DNA of 64,000 nucleotides, taken from assembly GCF_000374065.1 (NCBI RefSeq), contig NZ_KB893301.1, forward strand, positions 899-64,898, given 5' to 3'. How positions within the stretch are numbered: position 1 is the first letter of the stretch; the number at the start of each line of letters is the position of its first letter. Shown here one piece after another: positions 44,885 to 53,753 of the stretch. The DNA comes from Spirosoma luteum DSM 19990 (GTDB taxonomy: Bacteria > Bacteroidota > Bacteroidia > Cytophagales > Spirosomataceae). The notes beneath the pieces are model-generated. The model saw only the letters and a list, made by a program, of their open reading frames with translations. It did not search any database and was not told where the DNA came from. Both the position numbers and the translations under genes were made by a program.

Positions 44885-45134
44885 CATTTGGCCAGTGGTC
44901 AATTGATTAAGTAAATTCAGGTATCAGCGCTGACTCCTGCGTACCAGTTCACTAATGCCCAATGGCAAGATATTGAAAAAGCAATTAATGCAGGTATCAA
45001 ACGCCAAACCTGCTGACGGTAGCTAACGCAAAGGGGTAGAAATGGCGTATACTAATCAATCGCTGGCAGCTACTTATATACCCCTCTATTACAGGTTTTC
45101 GCCACTATTGTCGAGTGAGTTGTTATCGAAACGT

Positions 45135-45142
45135 TATGTTTG
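45135..45142 (+). promoter_or_regulatory. candidate -7 element of the histidine kinase operon
   Basis: TATGTTTG matches TAnnTTTG exactly and lies 34 bp before the kinase start. The TTG at 45108-45110 is 24 nt upstream, slightly long for a -33 element. Confidence 0.4.
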
Positions 45143-45175
45143 TCAACAGACCTTCTGTTGGTTTGACGCCGAACG

Positions 45176-46318
45176 ATGAAAAAATGGATAAACCACTACC
45201 GCTTACCCCTGCTGGTCGGCATCGCCTTATTGATCCTGCCGTTTCTATACCTTGCTAGCGAATCCATTGCCTTCAGCCCCCTTGACCCCCGTCAACACCT
45301 CATTCAGAACCTGCTGACCTACTTTTTATTATTACTCTTTGCCTATACCAATCATACGGTGTTGGTGCCCCGCTGGTATTTGGAAAAGCAGTACGCACGA
45401 TACGGCGTGGTAACGCTGACCTGTCTGGTGGGTATAGTGTGGCTATCGCACCGTGTTGAGCAGTGGGCGTTTCTGAAACCACCCAAAGAACCAACCCTGC
45501 TGGGGTGGGCAGGCCAGGTATTCTGGAAAGAAAATTTGTTCGCCCCCATGCCCTATCCCGGACAGTCGTCTCCTTCCCGGCCGTCGGCGCTCCCAAACCC
45601 ACCGCCCGGGCTGCCATACGGACCTCTGGCCCCGCTCCCCTTGGGGGCTAAACTCGCGATTTTCTTTCTGCTGGGCAGCGTTAGTACCCTAGCCTCGGTC
45701 TCTATGCAGACCGCCAATCGGCTTAAACAGGTTGAATCCGAGAAACTGCTGGCTGAGTTAAACCAATTAAAGGCGCAGATTAGTCCCCATTTTCTATTTA
45801 ACACGCTCAATAGTATCTATGCCTTAGCCCTTCGCCAGGATGACCGCACGGCTGAGACCATTGTCAAGCTGTCCGAATTTCTGCGGTATACAATCCGTGA
45901 CGCCCACCAGGACAAAGTAGCCCTGGCCCTCGAAACCAATTACATCCGCAACTACATTGACCTGCAGCGGGCTCGGCTGCGAGATTCGGTTACGATCGAC
46001 TATACCATCGTGGGGCCCGTTGACCATCAGTCCATCGTTCCTCTATTGTTGATATCCTTTATCGAAAATGCCTTTAAACACGGCGTCAATCCCGACCAGG
46101 AGTCAATCATTCGCATTAAGCTGACCGTGGCCGGGGATCAGCTGCATTTGCGTGTATTTAACAGGAAAGTACCCATCAGCCAGCTCGAACCGGCAACGGG
46201 TATCGGCTTGTCCAATGCCCGGGAGCGACTGCGGTTGCGGTATCCGAACGCTCACCAACTAGCCATTCAGGATACGCCGACCGATTTTACCGTTGATTTA
46301 CGAGTTACCTTATGCTAA
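45176..46318 (+). CDS. LytS-type membrane sensor histidine kinase
   Basis: The 380-residue kinase has at least four N-terminal membrane segments, a Pro-rich stretch (around residues 122-150, PYPGQSSPSRPSALPNPPPG) and the His_kinase domain with LKAQISPHFLFNTLNSIYAL (phosphoacceptor His), then SFIENAFKHGVN (N box) and ATGIGLSNARERLRL (G box). It overlaps the response regulator by 7 bp. The signal is unknown. The Pro-rich insertion is unusual for the family. Confidence 0.92.
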   Translation: MKKWINHYRLPLLVGIALLILPFLYLASESIAFSPLDPRQHLIQNLLTYFLLLLFAYTNHTVLVPRWYLEKQYARYGVVTLTCLVGIVWLSHRVEQWAFLKPPKEPTLLGWAGQVFWKENLFAPMPYPGQSSPSRPSALPNPPPGLPYGPLAPLPLGAKLAIFFLLGSVSTLASVSMQTANRLKQVESEKLLAELNQLKAQISPHFLFNTLNSIYALALRQDDRTAETIVKLSEFLRYTIRDAHQDKVALALETNYIRNYIDLQRARLRDSVTIDYTIVGPVDHQSIVPLLLISFIENAFKHGVNPDQESIIRIKLTVAGDQLHLRVFNRKVPISQLEPATGIGLSNARERLRLRYPNAHQLAIQDTPTDFTVDLRVTLC

Positions 46319-47061
46319 TACAAGCCATTGCTTTGGACGATGAGTTACCGGCCCTGGAGATCATTGAGGCTTTCTGCAACCGGATTGAATTCGTCCATTT
46401 ACAGAAGACATTTACGCGCACCCTGGAGGCTCACCGGTACCTAACGGAGCATCCGGTTGATCTGCTGTTTTTGGATATTAACATGCCAGCCCAGTCCGGT
46501 ATGGACTTTTACCGGGCCGCGATAGGCCGGGCCACGCCGGTTGAAGCCACTCCAGACCAGGAGCGCGCACCGGCACCCCTGGTTATTTTCACGACCGCCT
46601 ATAGCGCATATGCCGTTGAGAGTTACGAACTACAGGCGGTCGATTACTTACTAAAACCCTTCACGTTTGAACGATTTTTGCAGGCCGTACAACGGGTCGC
46701 TGACCAGCGGAAACTACTTCAGCCAACCGATCAGCCCAGACCGCTACTTTTTCTGCTGTTTCGGGTTGATTATGGATTAGTCAAGGTGATGGTGGACGAT
46801 ATTTTGTTCATTGAGGGCCTGGACAACTACCTGAAAATTCACCTGGAAAACCAGAAGCCCGTCGTTGTACGGCTGACGATGAAGGCTATGATGGAAAAAC
46901 TGCCGCCATCGGACTTTGTGCGGGTGCATCGCTCCTATATTGTTGCCCTTCGCCGAATTGAATTTTTCCGCAACAAGCTCATTGCCATTGGGGGCGAAGA
47001 GATACCCCTGGGCAGCAGTTATGAGGAAAGTTTCTTTGCACTTTTTGGGAGTAAGGCCTAA
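46312..47061 (+). CDS. LytTR-family response regulator
   Basis: The 249-residue regulator has a receiver domain (AIALDDELPALEIIEAFCNR, phospho-Asp in VDLLFLDINMPAQSG, and VDYLLKPF with the Lys) and a C-terminal LytTR DNA-binding domain (DDILFIEGLDNYLKIHLENQ, DFVRVHRSYIVALRRIEFF, EEIPLGSSYEESF). There is a 15-residue insertion (GRATPVEATPDQERA) before the beta-4 strand. The targets are likely nearby (DUF3500 and HupE-like genes are candidates). Confidence 0.92.
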   Translation: MLIQAIALDDELPALEIIEAFCNRIEFVHLQKTFTRTLEAHRYLTEHPVDLLFLDINMPAQSGMDFYRAAIGRATPVEATPDQERAPAPLVIFTTAYSAYAVESYELQAVDYLLKPFTFERFLQAVQRVADQRKLLQPTDQPRPLLFLLFRVDYGLVKVMVDDILFIEGLDNYLKIHLENQKPVVVRLTMKAMMEKLPPSDFVRVHRSYIVALRRIEFFRNKLIAIGGEEIPLGSSYEESFFALFGSKA

Positions 47062-47286
47062 GCCGATTGACAACTACTGGTCAATACGGTAGCCAGCGGC
47101 TCATTTTGCCGAAGGAGTCTCGCTGTACAGCAGCCTTATTCACCCGTAAGCCACCAACCCCAACCCCGGCGACAAGCCCTATCCGTTCACCTTCACCCCA
47201 GCATTTGGCGTATTCATCACTAAGTCGGTCGCCTGCGCAACGAAGCCTCCGGGTGGGACGTATTACCCATAACTAACCGGTACTGC
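47062..47286 (+). pseudogene. remnant of a small helix-turn-helix gene (copy A)
   Basis: In the frame ending at 47287 the segment reads SIWRIHH, a stop (47221-47223), then VGRLRNEASGWDVLP ITNRYCMA, running directly into the next open frame. Together with the fuller decayed copy B (47715-47766) this looks like the conserved end of a DNA-binding domain. A 69-codon frame at 47067-47276 crosses it out of phase and is probably chance. Confidence 0.4.
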
Positions 47287-47730
47287 ATGGCCAAACCGGT
47301 ACCCAACGTAACCCAATCTACCATGACTAGTGTTGAATCCCCCGCTGTGCGCACGCCTGAATTGACTTTATCTAAACAGGCGGTTCATAGTCCATCGATT
47401 GCCTCACTGACGGACCACTTCGAAAACGCCGACCGACTAAAAGAATACTGTATTTCCGTAAACTCGTATTTTCCGACGTCAGCTATCATGGTCAGTCTGT
47501 ACAAGAAGCTGCCCTACACTTTAACGTATTACCCCAGTTTCAACGCCCGGACTGCGGGTATCGCTGACCCGGATTCGGTGACTGTCGATAACGGCTCAAC
47601 GGAGCTGATTGCCTGGCTGAACAACGTGTTTGTGCAGGAGGATATTCTGGAACCTGTCTCCTCCGCGATGCGCTGCGGGACCACCTGTTGGTTAACCACC
47701 GATTCAACCCGCGTTTCACCCCAACATTAG
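47287..47730 (+). pseudogene. fragment of a PLP aminotransferase (class I/II) N-terminus
   Basis: The open frame of 147 codons is not a whole gene. Its middle (residues ~55-115) reads KEYCISVNSYFPTSA, YTLTYYPSFNARTAG and SVTVDNGSTELIAWL, close to the N-terminal part of class I/II aminotransferases (YP, then GNGSTELI). The PLP lysine domain is absent. The tail after residue ~120 does not fit, and another frame gives LRDALRDHLLVNHRFNPRF joined to remnant copy B. I read it as a broken gene. Confidence 0.5.
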
Positions 47731-47766
47731 TGGCATTCGTCACTTAAGCGGGTCCAGGAACGACTG
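47651..47766 (+). pseudogene. remnant of the same small gene (copy B)
   Basis: Frame 47651-47737 gives LRDALRDHLLVNHRFNPRFT; in a shifted frame NISGIRHL SGSRND matches SIWRIHH-VGRLRNE of copy A. At the DNA level TTCACCCCA-CATT (47715 and 47192) and the following ~40 nt agree with indels. The two copies lie 523 bp apart, suggesting a duplicated small gene that has decayed. Confidence 0.4.
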
Positions 47767-47809
47767 GTGTGCAATGAGTACTGTATCTTCATATAAAAGA
47801 ACCAAACGA

Positions 47810-49213
47810 ATGAACAAGACGAAGACAATTTTTAGTAGTTTGCTGGCTATGGTGTGCCTAACCGGTCTGGCAACCATTGAATCGTGCAAAAAAGATACCG
47901 ATACGGTCGTTACCCCGAGTACGGCCACCCTAACGGCGCTTACCTGCGCTTCTGCCACGTTTTCCGCTTCTGCCGTGAGCGGCACCGCCTACACCGGAAC
48001 GGTCACGGTACCGTATACGGGCGGTAACGGAGTAGCCTACGCGGCCGGAACCGGCCTGGCTTCCACCGGCGTCACCGGTCTTAATGCCACCTTACAGGCG
48101 GGTACGCTGACCACCGGGACGGGTACTCTAACTTACGCCATCAGCGGGACCCCCTCCGGTAGCGGTACGGCCGGCTTCGCCCTGAGTTTCGGTGGGCAGA
48201 CCTGTACACTCTCCCTACCCGTATCGGCCTCAACCACCACACCCGGCAGCAACACCAGCCTGACCGGTACGGGGAGTATAACGGCGATTGTTGCGGCCGC
48301 GAACGCCTTTCTGGCAACCTTGTCTACGGCTCAGCAAACCACCGTACAATTAGCCCTTACCAAAGCAAACGCCATTAGGTGGTCCAACTTACCCGGGGGT
48401 GTATCCATACGCAATGGTATAGAATTCAGTACCTTAAGTGCCACGCAGTTAGCGGCTGCCAAAGTCGTTATTCAGGCAGCATCGGGTACTATGGCTAATG
48501 AGGGGTATGCCGAGTTCACTCAAATCAATGCCGCCGATGATGTGCTGGCCACGACTTACTCGGGGGGCAGTGGGTACTCATCGGGCAAATACATTATTGC
48601 GTTTCTGGGTACGCCCAGCAACACGGGGACCTGGATGTTGCAGTTCGGAGGGCACCACTACGCCCAGAATATCACCTTCAGTAACGGAGTGGTGGTAAGC
48701 GGTACGCCGTCCCACCAGGGCATAGAGCCTAAAGAGTGGACGTCGGGAACAACCACCTTTGCCCCCCTCAATCAGGAACGGGATGCCATGGTGGCCATGC
48801 TGGCCTCCCTGTCCGCAGCACAACTGGCTTCGGCTAAGCTAAGTACTACGTTTAGCGATGTGCTGCTGGGTCCCAACAAAGACGGACAGTTTCCGGCTAC
48901 TAAACAGGGGCTGGCCGTTGGTGGATTGACGGCCGCCCAAAAGGCGCTGGTGCTGGCGGCCATTCAACCCTGGGTATATGACCTCGACGACGTCACGGCG
49001 AAGGCCCTGCTCACCATTTATCAGCAGGAACTGGATCAGACATACATTGCCTACTCCAACAACCCCACCATGACCGTCAATGCCGATTATGCGCGGATTG
49101 ATGGGCCCAGCGTGTGGATTGAGTTTGTTTGCCAGTCTGGGGCAGTCATTCGCAATCAGATTCACTATCATACGATCTTCCGCGATCACACGCGTGATTA
49201 CAACGGGTTGTAA
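47810..49213 (+). CDS. DUF3500 lipoprotein with Thr/Gly-rich N-terminal region
   Basis: The 467-residue product (start 47810, MNKTKTIFSSLLAMVCLTGL) has a lipoprotein-like signal near TIESCKKD and a low-complexity Thr/Gly/Ser region (residues ~30-150), then the DUF3500 domain: ANAIRWSNLPGGVSIRNGIE, YSSGKYIIAFLGTPSNTGTW, LQFGGHHYAQNITF and HQGIEPKEW, with the closing DQTYIAYSNNPTM. The function is not established. It lies upstream of the HupE-like gene on the same strand, a pairing I recall in Bacteroidota. Confidence 0.85.
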   Translation: MNKTKTIFSSLLAMVCLTGLATIESCKKDTDTVVTPSTATLTALTCASATFSASAVSGTAYTGTVTVPYTGGNGVAYAAGTGLASTGVTGLNATLQAGTLTTGTGTLTYAISGTPSGSGTAGFALSFGGQTCTLSLPVSASTTTPGSNTSLTGTGSITAIVAAANAFLATLSTAQQTTVQLALTKANAIRWSNLPGGVSIRNGIEFSTLSATQLAAAKVVIQAASGTMANEGYAEFTQINAADDVLATTYSGGSGYSSGKYIIAFLGTPSNTGTWMLQFGGHHYAQNITFSNGVVVSGTPSHQGIEPKEWTSGTTTFAPLNQERDAMVAMLASLSAAQLASAKLSTTFSDVLLGPNKDGQFPATKQGLAVGGLTAAQKALVLAAIQPWVYDLDDVTAKALLTIYQQELDQTYIAYSNNPTMTVNADYARIDGPSVWIEFVCQSGAVIRNQIHYHTIFRDHTRDYNGL

Positions 49214-49246
49214 GGTGACTGAAACCGGTTGAATTAAGTAGTCAAT

Positions 49247-49265
49247 CCAGGCGTAAAAAGCCTGG
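49247..49265 (+). terminator. weak hairpin after the DUF3500 gene
   Basis: CCAGGC (49247-49252) pairs with GCCTGG (49260-49265) over a 7-nt AT-rich loop, 33 nt after the stop. There is no clear T-run. Confidence 0.3.
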
Positions 49266-49327
49266 TCAATACCACAAATGCGCTTACCAGCGAGCCTGGT
49301 ACTACGTTACATAAACATCTTCGCCTG

Positions 49328-50653
49328 GTGAAGTATCTGTTTGCCCTCATCAGCCATCCGGCCGGATGGCTGATGATTTTTCTCTTATCCCTGCAGCCAG
49401 CCGTATCCTGGTCGCACCCCATGCCTAATACGGTCGTGCTGCTCAACGTTCACGCCACCCGTATTGATGCCGAGGTGCAAATTCCGCTCAACGAGCTACA
49501 GGCTGCCTTTGGTCATGCTGTCAACGATTCATCTGCCCAGTTAGTAGCTCGTCTTGGCTCTCCACTGCGGACCTACCTGCTCCAACACCTTCGGGCTCAA
49601 ACCGCCGGTGGCCAAAACTGGGCTGTGTCGGTGGATACCTTAGCCGTACAGGAAACGCAGAACCCCATTAACGGTACGTATCGTGAGCTAAGGGCGATAG
49701 TTCGACTCGTGCCTCCGGTTGGCGCGGACGTTCGGCGGTTCGTCCTCCACTACGATGCCGTTCTGCATCAGGTCGTGACGCATAAAATCCTAGTGTCTAT
49801 TCGGCAGGACTGGGCAAACGGGCAATTGACTGAAGAAACTATGGTTCAGGTGGGCGTTATTGAGCTGGATATTGTCAACAACCGCATACCGCCCCTTACC
49901 GTTAACCTGGAAAAGGGCAGCGTCTGGACGGGCTTTCGGGCGATGGTCGAACTGGGGATACGCCACATTGCCGGGGGCACCGATCATCTGCTTTTTTTGC
50001 TGGTACTCCTGTTACCGGCTCCGCTATTGGTTAATGGTGGCCGTTGGAGTCGGTTTGGTGGTGCGCGCTATAGCCTGAAGCGACTGCTATTGATTATCAG
50101 CGCGTTTACCATCGGTCACTCCCTTACTTTGCTCATGGGTGCCCTGAGCCTGGTTCGACTGCCTGGACAACCCATTGAGGTACTAATTGCCGTATCCATT
50201 CTGGTATCGGCGGTGCACGCCGTGCGGCCCATATTCCCAGGCCGTGAGGGATGGGTTGCTGTCGGCTTCGGCTTAATTCATGGTTTAGCGTTTGCCGATA
50301 CGCTGACCAACCTGCGCCTGGATGCTGGTCCGATGGCCGTTAGCATTCTGGGCTTTAATCTGGGTATCGAACTCATGCAGCTACTGGTCATTACCCTAAC
50401 CATTCCCTGGCTTATGTTGCTGAGTCGGACACCCGCTTACCGGGGGGTGCGTTTGACGGGTGCTTTATTGGCCGCTGTGGCCGCCGTCGCCTGGGTGGTT
50501 GAACGGGTCACTGGCCAGGGCAATGGAGTGTCGAAGGGTGTGGAACAAGTGACTTATTATGCGCCGTATGGGCTAGGCGTAATGGCCGTAATAGCCCTAC
50601 TACTTACCTGGCGTATGAAGCGGAAGGTTAACTTCCTCTTCTCCAGTCGCTAA
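49328..50653 (+). CDS. HupE/UreJ-like membrane protein
   Basis: The 441-residue protein starts with GTG (MKYLFALISHPAGWLMIFLL) and a signal-like segment ending at SWS. Residues ~30-200 are a soluble beta-rich domain (NVHATRIDAEVQIPLNELQ), then seven membrane helices with IRHIAGGTDHLLFLLVLLLP and GLIHGLAFADTLTNL, the HupE/UreJ_2 pattern. The His-Asp motifs could bind a metal ion such as nickel or cobalt. The function of this long form is not established. An ATG at 49373 is an alternative start; a perfect 28-bp palindrome covers codons 7-16. Confidence 0.85.
   Translation: MKYLFALISHPAGWLMIFLLSLQPAVSWSHPMPNTVVLLNVHATRIDAEVQIPLNELQAAFGHAVNDSSAQLVARLGSPLRTYLLQHLRAQTAGGQNWAVSVDTLAVQETQNPINGTYRELRAIVRLVPPVGADVRRFVLHYDAVLHQVVTHKILVSIRQDWANGQLTEETMVQVGVIELDIVNNRIPPLTVNLEKGSVWTGFRAMVELGIRHIAGGTDHLLFLLVLLLPAPLLVNGGRWSRFGGARYSLKRLLLIISAFTIGHSLTLLMGALSLVRLPGQPIEVLIAVSILVSAVHAVRPIFPGREGWVAVGFGLIHGLAFADTLTNLRLDAGPMAVSILGFNLGIELMQLLVITLTIPWLMLLSRTPAYRGVRLTGALLAAVAAVAWVVERVTGQGNGVSKGVEQVTYYAPYGLGVMAVIALLLTWRMKRKVNFLFSSR
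49348..49375 (+). promoter_or_regulatory. perfect 28-bp palindrome at the 5' end of the HupE-like gene
   Basis: Each half is CATCAGCCATCCGG or its complement. It is followed by ATTTTTCTCTT. It lies 20 nt inside the GTG-initiated frame, so it may be a transcription attenuator or a dyad operator. Confidence 0.55.
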
Positions 50654-50819
50654 TAAAGTTAAAAAACACACTCGTTACATTGGCCGTAGGACTAATAACC
50701 GTTCAGGTTACGTTTGCCCATTAGGCAAATAGCGGCTATTGTCTACAATCAATCAACGCATTTTTAAATCATTTCTCTTCACTTTTTACTTTATAGGCTG
50801 TACGTACTTCTTCAGCCTT

Positions 50820-51245
50820 ATGTGGATTGTGTTTGCTTTACTAGCCGCCATAACTGCCGGTGCCGTTGTCACTTTGTCGAAAGCAGGAATTAAAAACGTC
50901 GATTCGAGTCTGGCGTTTGCCATTCAGTCAGTGTTGATTTTGGCCGTATCGTGGGGCGTCGTCATTTTTCAGGGCAACCTGCCCGACGTTTCCCGTATCG
51001 ACCGCCGGGTGTGGATTTATTTAACCAGTGCGGGTGTACTAACCTGTCTCTCTTCACTCTTTTCCTTCTACGCCTTAAAAATAGGCAATGCCTCGCAGGT
51101 ATCCCCTCTAACCAATTTCTCCCTCGTGTTCGCCGTGATTATGGCGGCTGTTTTTCTGAAAGAAAAGCTCAACTGGCAGGTCATTGCCGGGGCTGTGCTC
51201 ATGGCGGCTGGTGCGGTACTAATCGCTATTGCAAAAAAAGAGTAG
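50820..51245 (+). CDS. half-size EamA/DMT-family membrane protein
   Basis: The 141-residue product has four or five membrane segments and one EamA repeat: ALLAAITAGAVVTLSKAGIK, LAFAIQSVLILAVSWGVVIF, YLTSAGVLTCLSSLFSFYAL and LTNFSLVFAVIMAAVFLKEK. Full EamA proteins have two such repeats, so this acts as a dimer or is an SMR-like form. The start at 50820 (MWIVFALLAAI) is preferred; the frame from 50739 starts with TTG. Substrate unknown. Confidence 0.8.
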   Translation: MWIVFALLAAITAGAVVTLSKAGIKNVDSSLAFAIQSVLILAVSWGVVIFQGNLPDVSRIDRRVWIYLTSAGVLTCLSSLFSFYALKIGNASQVSPLTNFSLVFAVIMAAVFLKEKLNWQVIAGAVLMAAGAVLIAIAKKE

Positions 51246-51263
51246 GGTAATGCGAACCATTAC

Positions 51264-53036
51264 TTACGCGGGCATCAGCTCTTTGCGTTCCCCGATTTGC
51301 TGCCGCCACATGGCGTAATACAGTCCTTTCCGGCTTACCAGTTCCTCATGGCGACCCTCTTCTACGACACTGCCCTGCTCCAGCACAAAAATCCGGTCGG
51401 CATGCAGGATGGTGCTTAAGCGGTGGGCAATCAGAATGGTAATGTGCTGACGCGAACCGGATAAGTCGCGCACGGTACGGCCAATTTCTTCTTCGGTCAG
51501 TGAATCCAGGGCGGAGGTAGCTTCATCGAATACCAGTAGCGCGGGTTTGCGCAGCAGGGCGCGGGCAATACTCAGCCGCTGTTTCTCACCACCCGATACT
51601 TTCACACCCCCTTCGCCAATGACGGTGTCGAGTCCCTGCGGGGCGCGGGCCAGCAGGGTGTTGGCGGCTGCCTGATGCAGTGCCATGAGGCATTCCGCAT
51701 CGGTAGCGTGGGGAGCCACAAAGAGTAGATTCTCGCGGATGGTACCGGCAAAAAGTTGCGTATCCTGCGTCACAAAGCCGATCTGCTCCCGCAGTTCGTC
51801 CAGGTTAACCTCCGAACCGGGAATGTCGTTGTACCGAATCTGCCCGCTCAATGGCTTATATAAACCCACCAGTAGTTTCACCAGCGTCGTTTTGCCGGAA
51901 CCACTAGGGCCGACAAACGCCACTGTTTCGCCCACCCGCGCATCGAACGAAATACCAGCCAGTGCCGGTTTGTCGGCGGTGAGGTGTTTGAAGTGAACAT
52001 CGTCGAAGGCCAGCGTTTTAAGGGCTTCGACGGGCTGCGGACGGAGGGGTTGCACATCGCGGGGGGTATCCAGTATCTGCTGAAAATTGGCCAGCGACGC
52101 TTCCGTTTCGCGGTACACGTTTATGATGTTGCCCAGTTCCTGCAACGGTCCGAAGATGGCAAACGAGTAGATGAACAGCGAGAAGAACTCACCCACGGTA
52201 ATTTTTTCCTGCACGACTAAAAATAGCATCAGCAGCATAATCGCGTTGCGCAGCAGGTTGACAAACGTGCCCTGCACGAACGACAGCGACCGGATATACC
52301 GTACTTTTTTGAGTTCGAGTTTCAGGATTTTCTCGGTGGTGGCGTTCAGGCGTTCGGTTTCCTGATTGGCAAGCCCGAGACTTTTTACCAGTTCAATATT
52401 CCGCAGGCTCTCCGTAGTGGACCCGGCCAGGGCGGTGGTTTCGGCCACGATGGTTTTTTGAACGGTCTTGATTTTTTTGCTCAGCAATGAACTCACAAAC
52501 CCCAATAGCGGGATGGTCAGAAAGTAAGCCGGGGCAATGGGCCAGTACACCGTAGCGGCATACCACATAACAAACACAATGCCTACCACCGAGGTGAACA
52601 GCACGTTCACGAATGACTGAATCAGTTTTTCTACATCGGATCGCACCTTCTGAAGCTTGCCCAGCGTCTCACCCGACCGCTGGTCTTCAAATACCTGATA
52701 GGGGAGGTCCAGCGAATGGCGCAACCCATCGGTATAGAGTTTGGCACCCAGCCGCTGGGTAATCACGTTGACGTAGTAATCCTGAAAGTTCTTGGCAATC
52801 CGGCTCACCATTGCCACACCCAGTGCTTGCAAAATCAGCAGACCCGCTCCGTTTTGCAGGAAGCTCCAGAATCCCAGTGGTCGCAGGGCACCACCCGGTT
52901 TAACCACGTACTGGTCGATAATTTTTCGAAAAATGTAGGGGTCCAGCAGGGAGAAGACCTGATTGATAGTGGCCAGCAGCAGCGCTAGTGCCAGCAGGCC
53001 CCAGTAACGCCGTAAATAACTGTAGAGTAATTGCAT
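51264..53036 (-). CDS. ABC exporter (fused permease and ATPase)
   Basis: The 590-residue protein starts at MQLLYSYLRRYWGLLALALL (53036; the longer frame from 53117 is less likely). It has the type I exporter membrane domain (residues 1-~320), then the ATPase with Walker A VGPSGSGKTT, Q-loop GFVTQDTQLF, signature VSGGEKQRLSIARAL, Walker B LLVFDEATSALD and IAHRLSTI. It probably exports a lipid or drug as a homodimer. It is divergent from the lipoprotein gene at 53183. Confidence 0.92.
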   Translation of the reverse strand: MQLLYSYLRRYWGLLALALLLATINQVFSLLDPYIFRKIIDQYVVKPGGALRPLGFWSFLQNGAGLLILQALGVAMVSRIAKNFQDYYVNVITQRLGAKLYTDGLRHSLDLPYQVFEDQRSGETLGKLQKVRSDVEKLIQSFVNVLFTSVVGIVFVMWYAATVYWPIAPAYFLTIPLLGFVSSLLSKKIKTVQKTIVAETTALAGSTTESLRNIELVKSLGLANQETERLNATTEKILKLELKKVRYIRSLSFVQGTFVNLLRNAIMLLMLFLVVQEKITVGEFFSLFIYSFAIFGPLQELGNIINVYRETEASLANFQQILDTPRDVQPLRPQPVEALKTLAFDDVHFKHLTADKPALAGISFDARVGETVAFVGPSGSGKTTLVKLLVGLYKPLSGQIRYNDIPGSEVNLDELREQIGFVTQDTQLFAGTIRENLLFVAPHATDAECLMALHQAAANTLLARAPQGLDTVIGEGGVKVSGGEKQRLSIARALLRKPALLVFDEATSALDSLTEEEIGRTVRDLSGSRQHITILIAHRLSTILHADRIFVLEQGSVVEEGRHEELVSRKGLYYAMWRQQIGERKELMPA

Positions 53037-53182
53037 AAATGAGTGATGGTAGGACAGGTCGGGGTGTTTGGTGAAGAGAACCCTGAACAAATGCCGGTTA
53101 TTTCGGAGAGGTAACAAAAAAAGTAGCGATTTAGGTCAACATCCGGCGTGTTCTGCTACCGGATAAATGCGAAATTTGCCGC

Positions 53183-53722
53183 ATGAAAAACAAACTCTTA
53201 CTCTTTTCTATAGCCAGTTTACTCTTCGCCTGCGGGCCTGCCGAAAAAACATCGGATACGACCGGGGAGACGGCTGCTACCGCCACTGATTCGGCCACAA
53301 CTGTCGCCCCACCAGCGCCGAAAAACTGCCAGTCGGTTGTTAAAGCCAATAAACTGGGGAAGGCCGATGTGTATCAGGAATCAGCCAAATCCATCAGCGT
53401 ATCTATCACGATGGACCAGGATGCCAGCACGACGCCCACCGCCGATGGTTGTTATTTCAACAACAAGGCTACGGTGCTGGCTACCAAAAAATCGGGCAGT
53501 CAGGTTTTTAAGCGGACTCTTGAGAAAGATGATCTGGCGTTGTTCACCAAAGATGACGCAGACATTGAAAAGGCGGTGCTGCAACAGGTGACGTACAAAC
53601 CCACCTTTAACGGGCAGCGATACGTTACTTTGACTATGCGCCTGCTCCAGCCCGATACCAAAAAGACGATGACGTACACCGTTTTTATGAATTACTTCGG
53701 CGAGATGGTTAAAGTCAACTAG
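53183..53722 (+). CDS. hypothetical lipoprotein (179 aa)
   Basis: The signal peptide has a lipobox (LLFACG at residues ~13-18) followed by a Thr/Ala-rich linker. The mature part contains CQSVVKANKLGKADVYQESA, ISVSITMDQDASTTP and PTFNGQRYVTLTMRLL, and looks like a small beta domain with two Cys (CQSV and GCYFNN). I recognise no family. It is followed by the YihY gene 31 bp downstream, so they may be co-transcribed. Confidence 0.6.
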   Translation: MKNKLLLFSIASLLFACGPAEKTSDTTGETAATATDSATTVAPPAPKNCQSVVKANKLGKADVYQESAKSISVSITMDQDASTTPTADGCYFNNKATVLATKKSGSQVFKRTLEKDDLALFTKDDADIEKAVLQQVTYKPTFNGQRYVTLTMRLLQPDTKKTMTYTVFMNYFGEMVKVN

Positions 53723-53753
53723 GGTGGCCCGAATACCGATAAGCCGCTAAACT

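Noticed and set aside
47067-47276. 69-codon frame between the LytTR gene and the aminotransferase fragment
   Set aside because: Pro/Ser/Thr-rich with no family pattern and out of phase with the recognisable remnant SIWRIHH; treated as chance.
50739-50819. Longer start for the EamA-like protein
   Set aside because: The frame begins with TTG and adds a leader not expected for the family; the ATG at 50820 gives a normal helix start.
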